Shown here one piece after another: positions 25,854-35,991 of a stretch of 64,000 bases of DNA. Made by a program: the position numbers and the translations under genes. Source of the DNA: CAYOHY01 sp964403885. Lineage in GTDB: Bacteria > Actinomycetota > Coriobacteriia > Anaerosomatales > PHET01. The DNA is taken from assembly GCA_964403885.1 (NCBI GenBank), contig CAYOHY010000007.1:8404-72403 (forward strand), given 5' to 3'. The notes under the pieces are model-generated. The model made no database searches. It saw only the letters and a list, made by a program, of their open reading frames with translations, and had not been told where the DNA came from. Position 1 is the first letter of the stretch. Every line of letters starts with the position of its first letter.

Positions 25854-26861
25854 CTACTCCCCTGATCCACCGTAGCGGATCCTCGGATCGAGGAACGCAT
25901 ACGAGATGTCGACGATGAGGTTGACGATCATGACGGCAAACAAGATGACCGTCACACCGCCGAACACGACGGGAAAGTCGCGCTGGAAGATCGACCGAGC
26001 GATCGTGAAGCCCACGCCCGGCCAGTTGAAGACCGTCTCGGTAAGCACTGCGCCCGCGAGCATGGCCCCCAGGTCGAGACCGATGAAGGTGACGACGGGG
26101 ATGAGGGCGTTCTTGAGCGAATGCTTCCACAGCACCTGGCTGCCGGAGAGTCCCTTGGCCTTGGCGGTGCGTACGTAGTCCTGGCCGGTGACCTCGAGCA
26201 GCTGGCTGCGCATGATGCGCGCCGCGTACGCCGTCGAGACCGAGGCCAGGGTGATGCCCGGCAGAATCAGGTAGGCGAACGGCGGAAACACGCCGGATGC
26301 GCCTGATATCGGCAGGTAGAACGTGCTGTTGGTGGCCTCTTTGAGCCAGATGCCGAAGAACCATTGCAGCATCAGGCCCAGCCAGAAGACCGGCAACGAC
26401 ACGAGGATCGACGTAGTGAGGGTGACGAAGACATCCCAGAAGGAGTACCGCTTCACCGCCGAGATGATACCGGCACCGATGCCGACCACCACCTCGATCA
26501 AGATCGCGAAAAACGCGAGCTGAATGGTGTAGGGGTAGGTCTCTTGGAGGATTTCTGAGACCGGACGTCCGTTGTAGATCGATGTGCCCAGGTCAGGACC
26601 GGTCCACTCGAGGCTACCGTCCACGACCTTGATGGGCATGAGGTCTTGCAGGTAGTGCAGGTACTGGATGTACCACGGGTCATCCAACCCGTACTGGGCG
26701 ATGATCTGCGCCTTGAGCTCCGGCGAGATGGACTTCTCGCCCAGGCGCATCTGGATGGGGTCAGCGCCCGGCATGTAGTTGGAGATCAAGAACAGGGCCA
26801 GCGTCACCCCGAGAAAGACCGGGATGAACTGCAGGATTCTTCGTGCGATGTATTGAGGCAT
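25854..26861 (-). CDS. oppB: Peptide ABC transporter permease (OppB/DppB type)
   Basis: 335 residues beginning MPQYIARRILQFIPVFLGVT, the usual OppB/DppB first helix, with RTAKAKGLSGSQVLWKHSLKNA as coupling motif. Six helices. It is separated from the binding-protein gene by about 100 bases that contain a strong stem-loop, a common way to make more binding protein than permease. Confidence 0.95.
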   Translation of the reverse strand: MPQYIARRILQFIPVFLGVTLALFLISNYMPGADPIQMRLGEKSISPELKAQIIAQYGLDDPWYIQYLHYLQDLMPIKVVDGSLEWTGPDLGTSIYNGRPVSEILQETYPYTIQLAFFAILIEVVVGIGAGIISAVKRYSFWDVFVTLTTSILVSLPVFWLGLMLQWFFGIWLKEATNSTFYLPISGASGVFPPFAYLILPGITLASVSTAYAARIMRSQLLEVTGQDYVRTAKAKGLSGSQVLWKHSLKNALIPVVTFIGLDLGAMLAGAVLTETVFNWPGVGFTIARSIFQRDFPVVFGGVTVILFAVMIVNLIVDISYAFLDPRIRYGGSGE

Positions 26862-26884
26862 CAGATTCTTCCTGTCGGTTGCCT

Positions 26885-26937
26885 ATCACGCAGGTGGCAG
26901 GACACCCCTGGTGCCCTGCCACCCCTCAATGCGTGAT
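26885..26937 (-). terminator. Stem-loop between binding-protein and permease genes
   Basis: The outer arm ATCACGCA (26885-26892) pairs with TGCGTGAT (26930-26937). The inner arm GGTGGCAGG (26893-26901) pairs with CCTGCCACC (26915-26923). There is no T-tract, so it is more likely an mRNA-stabilising or partial-attenuation structure than a full terminator. Confidence 0.6.
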
Positions 26938-26959
26938 GCGCTACCCTCGATTACTTGTC

Positions 26960-28681
26960 TTACTTGGCGGCAGCGTTCGAGACCCAGACCTTCTGGAAGT
27001 TGCCCAGATACATGGGACCGAAGACGAAGTCGCGGATCTTGTCGGAACCGACGTGGTGATGCTTGTAGAACATGAGCGGGGCGACAGGATTGTCCGCACC
27101 GATCGTGGCGCTGATGTTCTCCATCTCGCCGATACGAGTGGCACCATCGACAGTCGTCTCAGCCTTGGCGATGGACTCGTCCACGGCCGGGTTGTTGTAG
27201 AACGACTTGTTGTCGCCCGACTTGCTGTTGAACAGCGAGTACAGGAAGTTGTAGGCGATCGGGTAGTCAGCGATCCAGCCAAGACGCGCCACCTGGTGCT
27301 GGCCGTCGTCGAGCTGCTTCAGGTACACGGGGAAGTCAGCGGACTGGAACTTGGAGTTGATGCCGATGGCCTTGAGGTCGGCCTGGACGAGCTCCATGAT
27401 CTTCTCGTGACCGCCGCCGCTGTTGAACGACAGGGTCATCTCCGGGAAGCCCTTGCCCTCGGGGTAGCCGGCGTCAGCCAGCGCCTTCTTGGCGGCCTCG
27501 GGATCGTACTTGGAGTCAGCCCACGCGCCAGCCTTGTAGCCAGCGATGCCCGGCGGCAGGATGTTGTCGGCCGGCTCGCGGGTGCCCTCGAAGACCGTGT
27601 CGCAGATCGCCTGGCGGTTGATGGCCAAAGAGATCGCCTTGCGCACGTTGGGATCGTCGTAGGGCTTCTTCTTGTTGTTGAAGATCAGGTAGTACGTGGA
27701 GTTCTCGGCGCCCAGGAGGACCTGCTTGCCCGGGTTGACGGTGTAGCCGTCGGCCGAGTCGCCGTACTTGGCCTGAGCGTCCTTGATCTTGCCCTCACCG
27801 ATCTGGGTGAAGTCCAGGTTGCCCGCCTCGAACTCGGTGTAGGCGGTCTCCGGGTCCTTGAAGATCTTGAACTCGACGCCATCGAGGTACGGCTGGTCGC
27901 CCGTGCCGTAGTTCTCGTTGCGCACGACCTTGATGTACTGGTTGTGCTTCCACGGCTCGGCCATCTTGAAGGGACCGTTGCCGATGGGCATCTCGCCGTA
28001 GGCGACCTTCTCGCCGTTGAAGTCGACGCCCTCTTCGACCGCCTTCTGCGGCACCGGCGCGAGGGCCGGGTGAGCCACGACGTACTCGAAGTCAGCGAAC
28101 GGCTGCGACAGCGTGACCTCGAGGGTCGTGTCGTCGACGGCCTTGAGGCCAGACATCTCGGTGACCTTGCTGCCCTCAGCGGTTACCTCGTCGAAGCCCT
28201 TGATGAAGCCAAGGTGGTACGAGATGACCGACGGGTCAGCCTTCTTGGTGGCGGTGTTGATGGTGCCGGGGTTCGCCATGCGGTTCCACGCGTAGACGAA
28301 GTCCTTGGCGGTGACGGGGGTGCCGTCGGAGAACTTGCCGTTGGGGTTGAGCTTGAAGGTCCACACCGTCGCGTCGTCGTTGGACTCCCACGACTCGGCA
28401 GCTGCCGGCACGACCTTGCTCGGGTCGAGATCGTCGAAGGCGGTCAGGCCATCAAAGAGCGTCTGCTCGACCTGGGTGCCCTCGGACTCCTGCGTGTTGT
28501 ACGGATCGATGTAGGCCGGCTCGCCGATGTAGAACGACATCGAACCGCCCTTGGTGGGCTGATCAGCTGCGGGCTGATCGGTGCCCGTCTTCTTCGGCGC
28601 ACAGCCGCCCGCTCCCGCCACAGAGGCCATCAGGCCCATGGCGAGCAGGACGGCCAACGCCTTGCGCATGTGTCCGTGCAC
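26960..28681 (-). CDS. oppA: Peptide-binding lipoprotein (SBP_bac_5, OppA type)
   Basis: About 573 residues. The signal peptide RKALAVLLAMGLMASVAGAGGC has a lipobox-like end at the Cys, which would be lipid-anchored outside the membrane. The body follows the family: a typical start ADQPTKGGSMSFYIGEP, the family motif region FSDGTPVTAKDFVYAWNRM, and YDDPNVRKAISLAINRQAI. It captures oligopeptides or related solutes for OppBCDF. The GTG at 28681 is preferred because GGAGG lies five bases upstream; the ATG at 28669 is an alternative. The 312 bases up to secG hold its promoter region and the secG terminator; I could not fix the promoter. Confidence 0.93.
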   Translation of the reverse strand: MHGHMRKALAVLLAMGLMASVAGAGGCAPKKTGTDQPAADQPTKGGSMSFYIGEPAYIDPYNTQESEGTQVEQTLFDGLTAFDDLDPSKVVPAAAESWESNDDATVWTFKLNPNGKFSDGTPVTAKDFVYAWNRMANPGTINTATKKADPSVISYHLGFIKGFDEVTAEGSKVTEMSGLKAVDDTTLEVTLSQPFADFEYVVAHPALAPVPQKAVEEGVDFNGEKVAYGEMPIGNGPFKMAEPWKHNQYIKVVRNENYGTGDQPYLDGVEFKIFKDPETAYTEFEAGNLDFTQIGEGKIKDAQAKYGDSADGYTVNPGKQVLLGAENSTYYLIFNNKKKPYDDPNVRKAISLAINRQAICDTVFEGTREPADNILPPGIAGYKAGAWADSKYDPEAAKKALADAGYPEGKGFPEMTLSFNSGGGHEKIMELVQADLKAIGINSKFQSADFPVYLKQLDDGQHQVARLGWIADYPIAYNFLYSLFNSKSGDNKSFYNNPAVDESIAKAETTVDGATRIGEMENISATIGADNPVAPLMFYKHHHVGSDKIRDFVFGPMYLGNFQKVWVSNAAAK

Positions 28682-28943
28682 TCCTGCCTCCTTCATATCG
28701 CAACGCTTCCCGACCGGTCTTGCGACGGCCTCGGCCGACGAAGAACGGCCCCTCTTGTCCTCGTGGTCCCGGGCGCCACACACGCGTTCCCTCTGGCGTC
28801 AGGACAACCCTGAAAGTGTCCCCGAGAATGCATCAAATGACAAGCCCGTTGCATAGACTCGTCGGTGCATGTCGCAGGGTACCTCCGCAGACCACGACCT
28901 AGTCCCAGTATCTTCCCGAAATCGACGGAAAGCAAAGCAAAAA

Positions 28944-28968
28944 GCCCGGCGCTGCGTGAGCACCGGGC
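28944..28968 (-). terminator. Rho-independent terminator after secG (works on both strands)
   Basis: GCCCGGCGCT pairs with AGCACCGGGC over ten pairs, one of them G-T, with a five-base loop. On the minus strand it is followed by TTTTTGCTTTG, and on the plus strand by ATTTTG. It lies 26 bases after the secG stop and ends the glycolysis/secG operon before the peptide transporter operon. Confidence 0.85.
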
Positions 28969-28993
28969 ATTTTGAGGTGACGTGCGATGGGGC

Positions 28994-29242
28994 CTACAGG
29001 CCGCCCTTGGGGTAGATGACCATGAGGATCAGCAGGCTCACCATGAATGCGGTGGCGAAGCCGATCGTGATGCGGTCGAGGTTCTTCTCGATGATGCTGG
29101 TGCCCGAAGACGTGGGAGTCATGACTCCACCGAGCATCTCGGAAAGACCGGTGCCCTTACCGGAGTGAAGCAGGACGAACACGATGAGGCCGATGGACGA
29201 GATCGCCCACACGATCATCACGATGACGAGAAACGGATTCAC
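28994..29242 (-). CDS. secG: Preprotein translocase subunit SecG
   Basis: 82 residues with two hydrophobic helices (about 3-24 and 56-76) joined by the typical LLHSGKGTGLSEMLGG loop and a Thr/Ser-rich stretch. SecG joins SecYE and helps export. The GTG at 29242 has AAGGAG seven bases upstream. It ends the gap-pgk-tpiA-gpmI-secG run, a placement also common in other Gram-positive bacteria. Confidence 0.93.
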   Translation of the reverse strand: MNPFLVIVMIVWAISSIGLIVFVLLHSGKGTGLSEMLGGVMTPTSSGTSIIEKNLDRITIGFATAFMVSLLILMVIYPKGGL

Positions 29243-29298
29243 GAAGAATCTCCTTCGAATAGTCAGCAACAACGGGCACCGAAGCGCCACGCGGTGCA

Positions 29299-30819
29299 TC
29301 AGTATACCAGCAGACTGCGCCCCGTCCACTCCAAGGGTTTCTCTATACCCAGCAACTCGACAAGAGTGGGTGCGACATCCGCGAGCGTGCCGTCACCGGC
29401 GACCGCGGTGACCCCGTCGGCGGCCACGAGGAAGGGCACGCGGCTCGTCGTGTGGGCCGTGAACGGCGTAGAGCCGTCGGGGTCCACCATCGCCTCAGCG
29501 TTGCCGTGGTCGGCGGTGATCAGGACCGCGCCGCCACGCGCTCTGATCGCCGAGACGACGGCACCCACTCCTGCATCGACGGCCTCGACCGCACGCACCG
29601 CGGCCTCGAACACGCCCGTGTGCCCCACCATGTCGCAGTTGGCGTAGTTGACGATGTAGACCTCGGCGTCATCTCGCTCGATGGCGGCCAGAAGCTCGCT
29701 CGTGACCTCGGGGGCGCTCATCTCGGGCTTGAGGTCGTAGGTGGAGACCTTGGGGCTCGGCACGAGGATGCGTGTCTCCCCCGCCTTAGGGGTCTCGGCG
29801 CCGCCGTTGAGGAAGAACGTCACGTGCGCGTACTTCTCGGTCTCGGCGATGTGCAGCTGGCGAAGGCCGTTCTCCGCGAGCACGTCGGCGAGCACGTGCT
29901 CCGGAAGCGACTTGCCGAACGCGACCTGTGCGGGAATCGTGGGGTCGTACTCGGTGAGACAGATGAAGTGGGTGTGCGGTTGCACCGGACGATCGAACCC
30001 CTCGAACGCGGGGTCGACGAACGCACGCGTGATCTCACGCGCGCGGTCCGGCCGGAAGTTGAAGAAGATGAGCGTGTCGTCATCGGTGATGCGCGCGGGC
30101 GCGACGATGGCAGGCTCGACGAACTCGTCGTTGATGCCGGCGGCGTAGGAGGCCTCGATGGCGCTCGTCGCGTCGTCGGCCGGGACGCCCTCGCCCAAGA
30201 CGAGCGCCCTCCACGCCTTCTCGACGCGATCCCAGCGGTTGTCGCGGTCCATGGCGTAGTAGCGGCCCATCACCGTGGCGACGCGGCCCACACCGATGCG
30301 CTGCAGTTGCGCCTCGAGCGCGCGCACGTAGCCGAGCCCGCTCGCCGGGGGCGTGTCTCGGCCATCGAGAAAGCAGTGCACGAACACGTCGCGCGCCCCA
30401 CGCGAAGCGGCGAGCTCGACGAGTGCGTACAGGTGATTCTCGTGGCTGTGCACGCCGCCGTCGGACACGAGGCCCATGAGGTGGACCGCCCGGCCCGCCG
30501 AGACGGCCGCGTCGATGCCCGCGCACAGCACGGGGTTGGCGAACAGCGACCGGTCCTTGATGGCGAGGTCGATGCGGGTGAGCTCCTGATATACCGTGCG
30601 CCCGGCGCCGATGTTGAGGTGGCCGACCTCGGAGTTGCCCATCTGCCCCTCGGGCAGCCCCACCGCCAGACCCGACGCATCGAGTGTGGTGTGGGGGTAC
30701 CTCGCGAACAGCTCGTCGAGGTGCGGCTTACGTGCGGCCGCGATGGCGTTGCCACCGGCCGAGGCCGCGGTCCCGAAGCCGTCCATGATCACGAGCAGTG
30801 CCGGGGTGTTGCGCGCCAT
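29299..30819 (-). CDS. gpmI: 2,3-bisphosphoglycerate-independent phosphoglycerate mutase
   Basis: 506 residues, the normal length. The nucleophile serine is in GQMGNSEVGHLNIGAGR. Metal-site residues are in VIMDGFG, CFLDGRDTPP, ANCDMVGHTGVFEA and ITADHGNAEAM. It interconverts 3- and 2-phosphoglycerate in glycolysis with manganese, without a cofactor. It starts three bases after the tpiA stop, so the two are coupled. Confidence 0.96.
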   Translation of the reverse strand: MARNTPALLVIMDGFGTAASAGGNAIAAARKPHLDELFARYPHTTLDASGLAVGLPEGQMGNSEVGHLNIGAGRTVYQELTRIDLAIKDRSLFANPVLCAGIDAAVSAGRAVHLMGLVSDGGVHSHENHLYALVELAASRGARDVFVHCFLDGRDTPPASGLGYVRALEAQLQRIGVGRVATVMGRYYAMDRDNRWDRVEKAWRALVLGEGVPADDATSAIEASYAAGINDEFVEPAIVAPARITDDDTLIFFNFRPDRAREITRAFVDPAFEGFDRPVQPHTHFICLTEYDPTIPAQVAFGKSLPEHVLADVLAENGLRQLHIAETEKYAHVTFFLNGGAETPKAGETRILVPSPKVSTYDLKPEMSAPEVTSELLAAIERDDAEVYIVNYANCDMVGHTGVFEAAVRAVEAVDAGVGAVVSAIRARGGAVLITADHGNAEAMVDPDGSTPFTAHTTSRVPFLVAADGVTAVAGDGTLADVAPTLVELLGIEKPLEWTGRSLLVY

Positions 30820-30822
30820 GCG

Positions 30823-31608
30823 TCAGCTCACGTGCTCGGACGCGACCTTGAGCATGCGCACGAACGACGCCGCATCGAGGCTCGCGCCGCCCACGAGGGC
30901 GCCGTCGATGTCGGGCTCAGGCATGAACAGGCCGATGTTCTCAGGCTTGGCGGAACCTCCGTAGAGGATGCGCACCTGGATGGCGACCGGCTGGCCGAAC
31001 AGAGCGCCCACGGTCGCGCGGATCGCGCGACAGGTGTCGTTGGCGGCCTCAGGCGTGGGAGTGAGCCCCGTGCCGATGGCCCAGATCGGCTCATACGCGA
31101 TGACGATACCGGCGGCCTGCTCGGCGGTGAGGCCCGCGAGCCCACCGAGGATCTGCTCACGCACGAACTTGTCGGTCTCGCCCGCCTCGCGGGTCTCCAG
31201 CGACTCACCGCAGCACATGATGGGCGTGATGCCGGCGGCGAGCAGCGCGTGGACCTTCTTGTTCACGGTGTCGTTGGTCTCGCAGAAGTACTCGCGACGC
31301 TCGGAGTGACCCACCACGCAGTAGGTGCAGCCGATGTCGGCGAGCATGCCCGGCGACACCTCGCCCGTGTAGGCGCCCTCGGACTCCCAGTGCACGTTCT
31401 GAGCGGCGAGCTTGACCGCGGACTTGTCGAACTCGAACACCGTCGCGACGCTCTTGAGGTCCACGAACGGCGGACAGACGACCGCCTCGACCTCGCCTAC
31501 GAGCTCCGCGTCGTAGAGCTCGTTGTCGATGCCCTGCGCGAGCGAGACCGCCTCGGCGGGCGTCTTGTACATCTTCCAGTTGCCGGCGATCATCGGCGTG
31601 CGGCCCAT
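30823..31608 (-). CDS. tpiA: Triosephosphate isomerase
   Basis: 261 residues with PMIAGNWKMYK (substrate Lys), the catalytic His in CVVGHSERREYF, the catalytic Glu in IAYEPIWAIGTG, and the phosphate loop LYGGSAKPENI. It interconverts DHAP and glyceraldehyde 3-phosphate. GGGGAGAGG lies upstream of the ATG. It sits between pgk and gpmI. Confidence 0.97.
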   Translation of the reverse strand: MGRTPMIAGNWKMYKTPAEAVSLAQGIDNELYDAELVGEVEAVVCPPFVDLKSVATVFEFDKSAVKLAAQNVHWESEGAYTGEVSPGMLADIGCTYCVVGHSERREYFCETNDTVNKKVHALLAAGITPIMCCGESLETREAGETDKFVREQILGGLAGLTAEQAAGIVIAYEPIWAIGTGLTPTPEAANDTCRAIRATVGALFGQPVAIQVRILYGGSAKPENIGLFMPEPDIDGALVGGASLDAASFVRMLKVASEHVS

Positions 31609-31672
31609 GACCTCTCCCCTTTCAGCCGCGCGGGTGCGGCGGTAGACCGGCCGGACACGGCCGGTTCGCAGT

Positions 31673-32860
31673 CTACTTGTCGAGCAGCGCTTCGAGGCCC
31701 GGAAGCGGAGCGCCCTCGAGAAGCTTCATCGAGGCGCCGCCTCCCGTCGACACGAAGGTCACGCGATCCTCGAGACCGAACTTCTTGAGCGCAGCCACCG
31801 AGTCACCGCCGCCGATGATCGACGCAGCACGGTTGTTGCGACCCACGGCGACCGCGACCTCTTTGGTGCCGCTCTCGAACGGCGCCATCTCGAACACGCC
31901 CATGGGACCGTTCCAGAAGATCGTCTTCGCGGCCGAGATCTCGCCCTTGTACAGCTCGATCGACGACGGGCCGATGTCGAGGCCCATCATGCCCACGGGG
32001 ATCTCCTCGCGACCCACCACGCGGGTGTCGGCGTCCTCGGCGATCTCGGCGGCGATCACGAAGTCGGTGGGAAGCACGAGGTCACAGCCCTTGGCCTCGG
32101 CCTTGAGCAGCATCTTCTTGGCGGGCTCGACCCAGTCGGCCTCGACGAGCGAGTTGCCCACCTCGATACCCTTGGCCACGAGGAACGTGAACGCCATGCC
32201 GCCACCGATGAGCAGCGTGTCCACGCAGTCGATGAGGCGGTCGATGACCCCGAACTTGTCGGAGACCTTCGAGCCGCCGAGGATGGCGACGAAGGGGCGC
32301 TCGGGGTCGGCGAGCATGCCCGAGAGCGTCTCGATCTCGCGGGCGAGCAGCAGTCCGGCGTAGGCCGGCAGGAACTCGGCGATGCCCGCGGTCGATGCGT
32401 GCGCACGGTGCGCGGCGCCGAACGCGTCGTTGACGTAGATGTCGCCCAGCTTCGCGAGCGCGCGGGCGAACTGCGGGTCGTTGGCCTTCTCGCCCGGGTT
32501 GAAGCGGACGTTCTCGAGCATGAGGATCTCGCCGTCCACCATGCGGGAGACGGCCTCCTCGGCGTCCGCGCCCACCGTGTGGTCGACGAAGATCACGTTG
32601 CGGCCGATGAGGCGCTGCAGGGTGCGGCGCACCGGGCGCAGCGAGTACTGCGGGTCCGGCTCACCCTTGGGGCGGCCCAGGTGGCTCATGAGGATGACCT
32701 TGGCGCCGTGGTCGACGAGGTAGCGGACGGTGGGCAGTGCGGCGCGCACGCGGGTGTCATCGGTGACGGAACCCTCGTGCAGCGGCACGTTGAAGTCCAC
32801 GCGCACGAGCACGCGCTTGCCTCGGACATCGACATCTTTGACGGTCTTCTTCGAGAACAT
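31673..32860 (-). CDS. pgk: Phosphoglycerate kinase
   Basis: 395 residues. The substrate motif KRVLVRVDFNVPLHEG and the SHLGRPKGEPD loop lie in the N-lobe; FVAILGGSKVSDK and ASIIGGGDSVAAL are in the nucleotide lobe. It makes ATP and 3-phosphoglycerate from 1,3-bisphosphoglycerate. GGAGG is close to the ATG. A strong stem-loop lies between gap and pgk. Confidence 0.97.
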   Translation of the reverse strand: MFSKKTVKDVDVRGKRVLVRVDFNVPLHEGSVTDDTRVRAALPTVRYLVDHGAKVILMSHLGRPKGEPDPQYSLRPVRRTLQRLIGRNVIFVDHTVGADAEEAVSRMVDGEILMLENVRFNPGEKANDPQFARALAKLGDIYVNDAFGAAHRAHASTAGIAEFLPAYAGLLLAREIETLSGMLADPERPFVAILGGSKVSDKFGVIDRLIDCVDTLLIGGGMAFTFLVAKGIEVGNSLVEADWVEPAKKMLLKAEAKGCDLVLPTDFVIAAEIAEDADTRVVGREEIPVGMMGLDIGPSSIELYKGEISAAKTIFWNGPMGVFEMAPFESGTKEVAVAVGRNNRAASIIGGGDSVAALKKFGLEDRVTFVSTGGGASMKLLEGAPLPGLEALLDK

Positions 32861-32896
32861 GCTTCCTCCGGGTAGAGCGGATGCTTCACAGGTGAA

Positions 32897-32920
32897 ACGG
32901 GGCCCCGTCAGGGGCCCCGT
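32897..32920 (-). terminator. Perfect GC-rich stem-loop between gap and pgk
   Basis: ACGGGGCCCC (32897-32906) and GGGGCCCCGT (32911-32920) pair perfectly over ten bases around a four-base loop, followed on the minus strand by TTTCACC. The short T-tract suggests partial termination or an RNA-processing/stability element that lets gap be expressed above pgk. Confidence 0.6.
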
Positions 32921-32944
32921 CGCTGTCGTACCGGGTGTGCGTGA

Positions 32945-33982
<1,038 letters not shown>

Positions 33983-34071
33983 GCCGATCCCTCCTTGGAT
34001 CCATCGCGGCCGCCCCGACGCGGACGCGTACGTTACCTACACGCGCAGACACTGAGAGTCGTGCGCGATCC

Positions 34072-35028
34072 CTACCCTTCCCCGGGTGCTGCAGGCATCT
34101 CGCCGCGCACCTCTTCCGCCATCTCTTCGATGCGGCGGACCCTATGATATACCGCCGACTTGGAAAGCGGCGGGTCTGCGAGCTCCCCAAGCTCCCTCAA
34201 AGAGACATCAGGGTTCGCGATCCTGAGCTCCGCGAGCTCGCGAAGCGCAGGCGGAAGATTCTCAAAGCCCTTGACCGCGGCGAGCAGCTCGATGGCCTCG
34301 ATCTGGCCGAGCGCGGCCTCGGCGGTCTTCTGCTGATTGGCGATCTCGGCGTTCACCAGGCGGTTCACGTCGTTTCGCATCGACTTGATGATGCGAACGT
34401 CCTCGGTGCGCAGCAGGGCCCGATGGGCCCCTACCAGCGCGAGGAACGTGATGATGGGCTCGGCGCCTTTGAGGTAGACCGCGAAGGTGCCGCGTCGCTT
34501 GGCCACACGCGCCTCGATGTCGAAGCGGGTCATCAGCTTCACGAGGTCCTCGGCGAGCTGCTCGGACTCCGCCGTGAGCTCGAAGTGGAAGTCACCGTGG
34601 GGGTCGGCCACGAAGCCGCCGCCCAGGAACGCTCCGCGCAGGTACGCGATCGCGCAGCACTCGCGCTTCACGAGCGCGGGGTCGATGCCCAGCGAGAAGC
34701 CGGTGTCGCCCATGATGCCCAGGTCGCGCAGCGCGGCGGGTAGCTTGGGCTGCGTGGGCACCGTGATGAGGTAGTTGTTGGTCTTGTGCAGCACGCTGCG
34801 CCGCACGGTGAGCTCGGTCTTGACCCCGTATACCTTGTGCAGGAGCTTGATGACCGTGCGCGCCACCGGGGCGGTCTCGGTCGCCACCTCGAGGCGGTAG
34901 CGGTCAGGGCCCGAGATATGCAGGGTGCCCTCGATGCGCACGAGTGCCGCCAGCTCCGCCTTGCTGCAGCAGCCGCGGACCGGCTCGACGCGAGAGAGCT
35001 CGTCTTTCACCTCGGCGGTGAACGACAC
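34072..35028 (-). CDS. whiA: WhiA-type DNA-binding regulator
   Basis: 318 residues. The N-terminal half resembles a degenerate LAGLIDADG homing endonuclease (MSFTAEVKDELSR, CCAIAYLRGAFLGGGFV). The C-terminal half has the WhiA helix-turn-helix (NPDVSLRELGELADPPLSKSAV in two parts). WhiA is a conserved Gram-positive regulator of division and, in Streptomyces, of sporulation. The GTG start directly follows the yvcK stop (TAG-GTG), giving the classic rapZ-yvcK-whiA order. Confidence 0.96.
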   Translation of the reverse strand: MSFTAEVKDELSRVEPVRGCCSKAELAALVRIEGTLHISGPDRYRLEVATETAPVARTVIKLLHKVYGVKTELTVRRSVLHKTNNYLITVPTQPKLPAALRDLGIMGDTGFSLGIDPALVKRECCAIAYLRGAFLGGGFVADPHGDFHFELTAESEQLAEDLVKLMTRFDIEARVAKRRGTFAVYLKGAEPIITFLALVGAHRALLRTEDVRIIKSMRNDVNRLVNAEIANQQKTAEAALGQIEAIELLAAVKGFENLPPALRELAELRIANPDVSLRELGELADPPLSKSAVYHRVRRIEEMAEEVRGEMPAAPGEG

Positions 35029-35991
35029 CTACGAAAGCACCTCCTCGAGCACACGGCTCAGCGGCTCGCGCGCATGACGGGCGGGCCGGTCAGGGTCGGC
35101 GAGGTTCGCGGGGACGACCCGCACACCCCGCGCGTCGATGCGAGCGCGGACCTCGGCATCCGCGATCACCGGCTCGATCACGGCGCCATCATCGCATACC
35201 ACGGCGGGCGGGCACTCACCCTCGTGGACGATGACCGCGTCGAGTGCGCCTTCGAGACCGTGGTCGAGCAAGGCCTCCACGTGATCGGCCGCATCCAGCC
35301 CGGCGGTCTCCCCGCGCATGTTGGCCACGTTGCACACGTAGACCCGGGTGGCCGAGGAGTCGCGCAGCGCGTCAGCGACGCCGGCGACGAGGAAGTTGGG
35401 GATGATGCTCGTGTAGAGCGAGCCGGGCCCGATGACGATCACGTCGGCGTCCGCGATCGCGGCAAGCGCCTCGGGGTTCGCAGGCGGATCGACCGGCTCG
35501 AGGAACGCGCGCTCCACCGCGATGGGATTGGCGGCCAGCAGCGCCTGGCCGAACACCTCGGCGCCGTCGCGGTCCACGCCGTGGAGACGGACGTCCGCGA
35601 GCGTCGACGGCAGGACGCGGCCGCGCGCACCCAGATAGCCCTCGGCGAGCCGCACCGCCTCGGCGAAGTCGCCGCTCAGGTCCGCGAGCGCCGCGAGGAT
35701 GAGGTTGCCGAGCGCGTGGCCGGCAAGCCCCTCACCGTTGGGGAACCGGTACTGGAAGACGCGCGCCAGCATGCCTTCCTCGTCACCCGCAAGAGCGACG
35801 AGGCAGTTACGGACATCCCCCGGCGGCAGGATGCCGAGCTGCTCGCGCAGCACTCCCGAGGAACCGCCGTCGTCGGCCATGGTGACGATGGCGCTCGTCT
35901 CGAACCCGAGGTCGACAAGCGTGCGAAGAACCTGCGGCAGCCCTGTGCCGCCGCCGATGGCGACGGCGCGGCGTCCGGAACCAACACTCAT
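35029..35991 (-). CDS. yvcK: YvcK/GlmR-type 2-phospho-L-lactate transferase-like protein
   Basis: 320 residues. The N-terminal loop AVAIGGGTGLPQVLR, then VTMADDGGSSGVLREQLGILPPGD and DVIVIGPGSLYTSI, are diagnostic of the CofD/YvcK family. In Gram-positive bacteria YvcK links carbon metabolism to cell-wall precursor synthesis. The ATG overlaps the rapZ stop (ATGA). An upstream in-frame extension is in rapZ and is rejected. Confidence 0.95.
   Translation of the reverse strand: MSVGSGRRAVAIGGGTGLPQVLRTLVDLGFETSAIVTMADDGGSSGVLREQLGILPPGDVRNCLVALAGDEEGMLARVFQYRFPNGEGLAGHALGNLILAALADLSGDFAEAVRLAEGYLGARGRVLPSTLADVRLHGVDRDGAEVFGQALLAANPIAVERAFLEPVDPPANPEALAAIADADVIVIGPGSLYTSIIPNFLVAGVADALRDSSATRVYVCNVANMRGETAGLDAADHVEALLDHGLEGALDAVIVHEGECPPAVVCDDGAVIEPVIADAEVRARIDARGVRVVPANLADPDRPARHAREPLSRVLEEVLS

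Noticed and set aside
29452..31788. 778-codon plus-strand frame opposite gpmI and tpiA
   Set aside because: Opposite two unmistakable glycolytic genes, with no domain or ribosome site.
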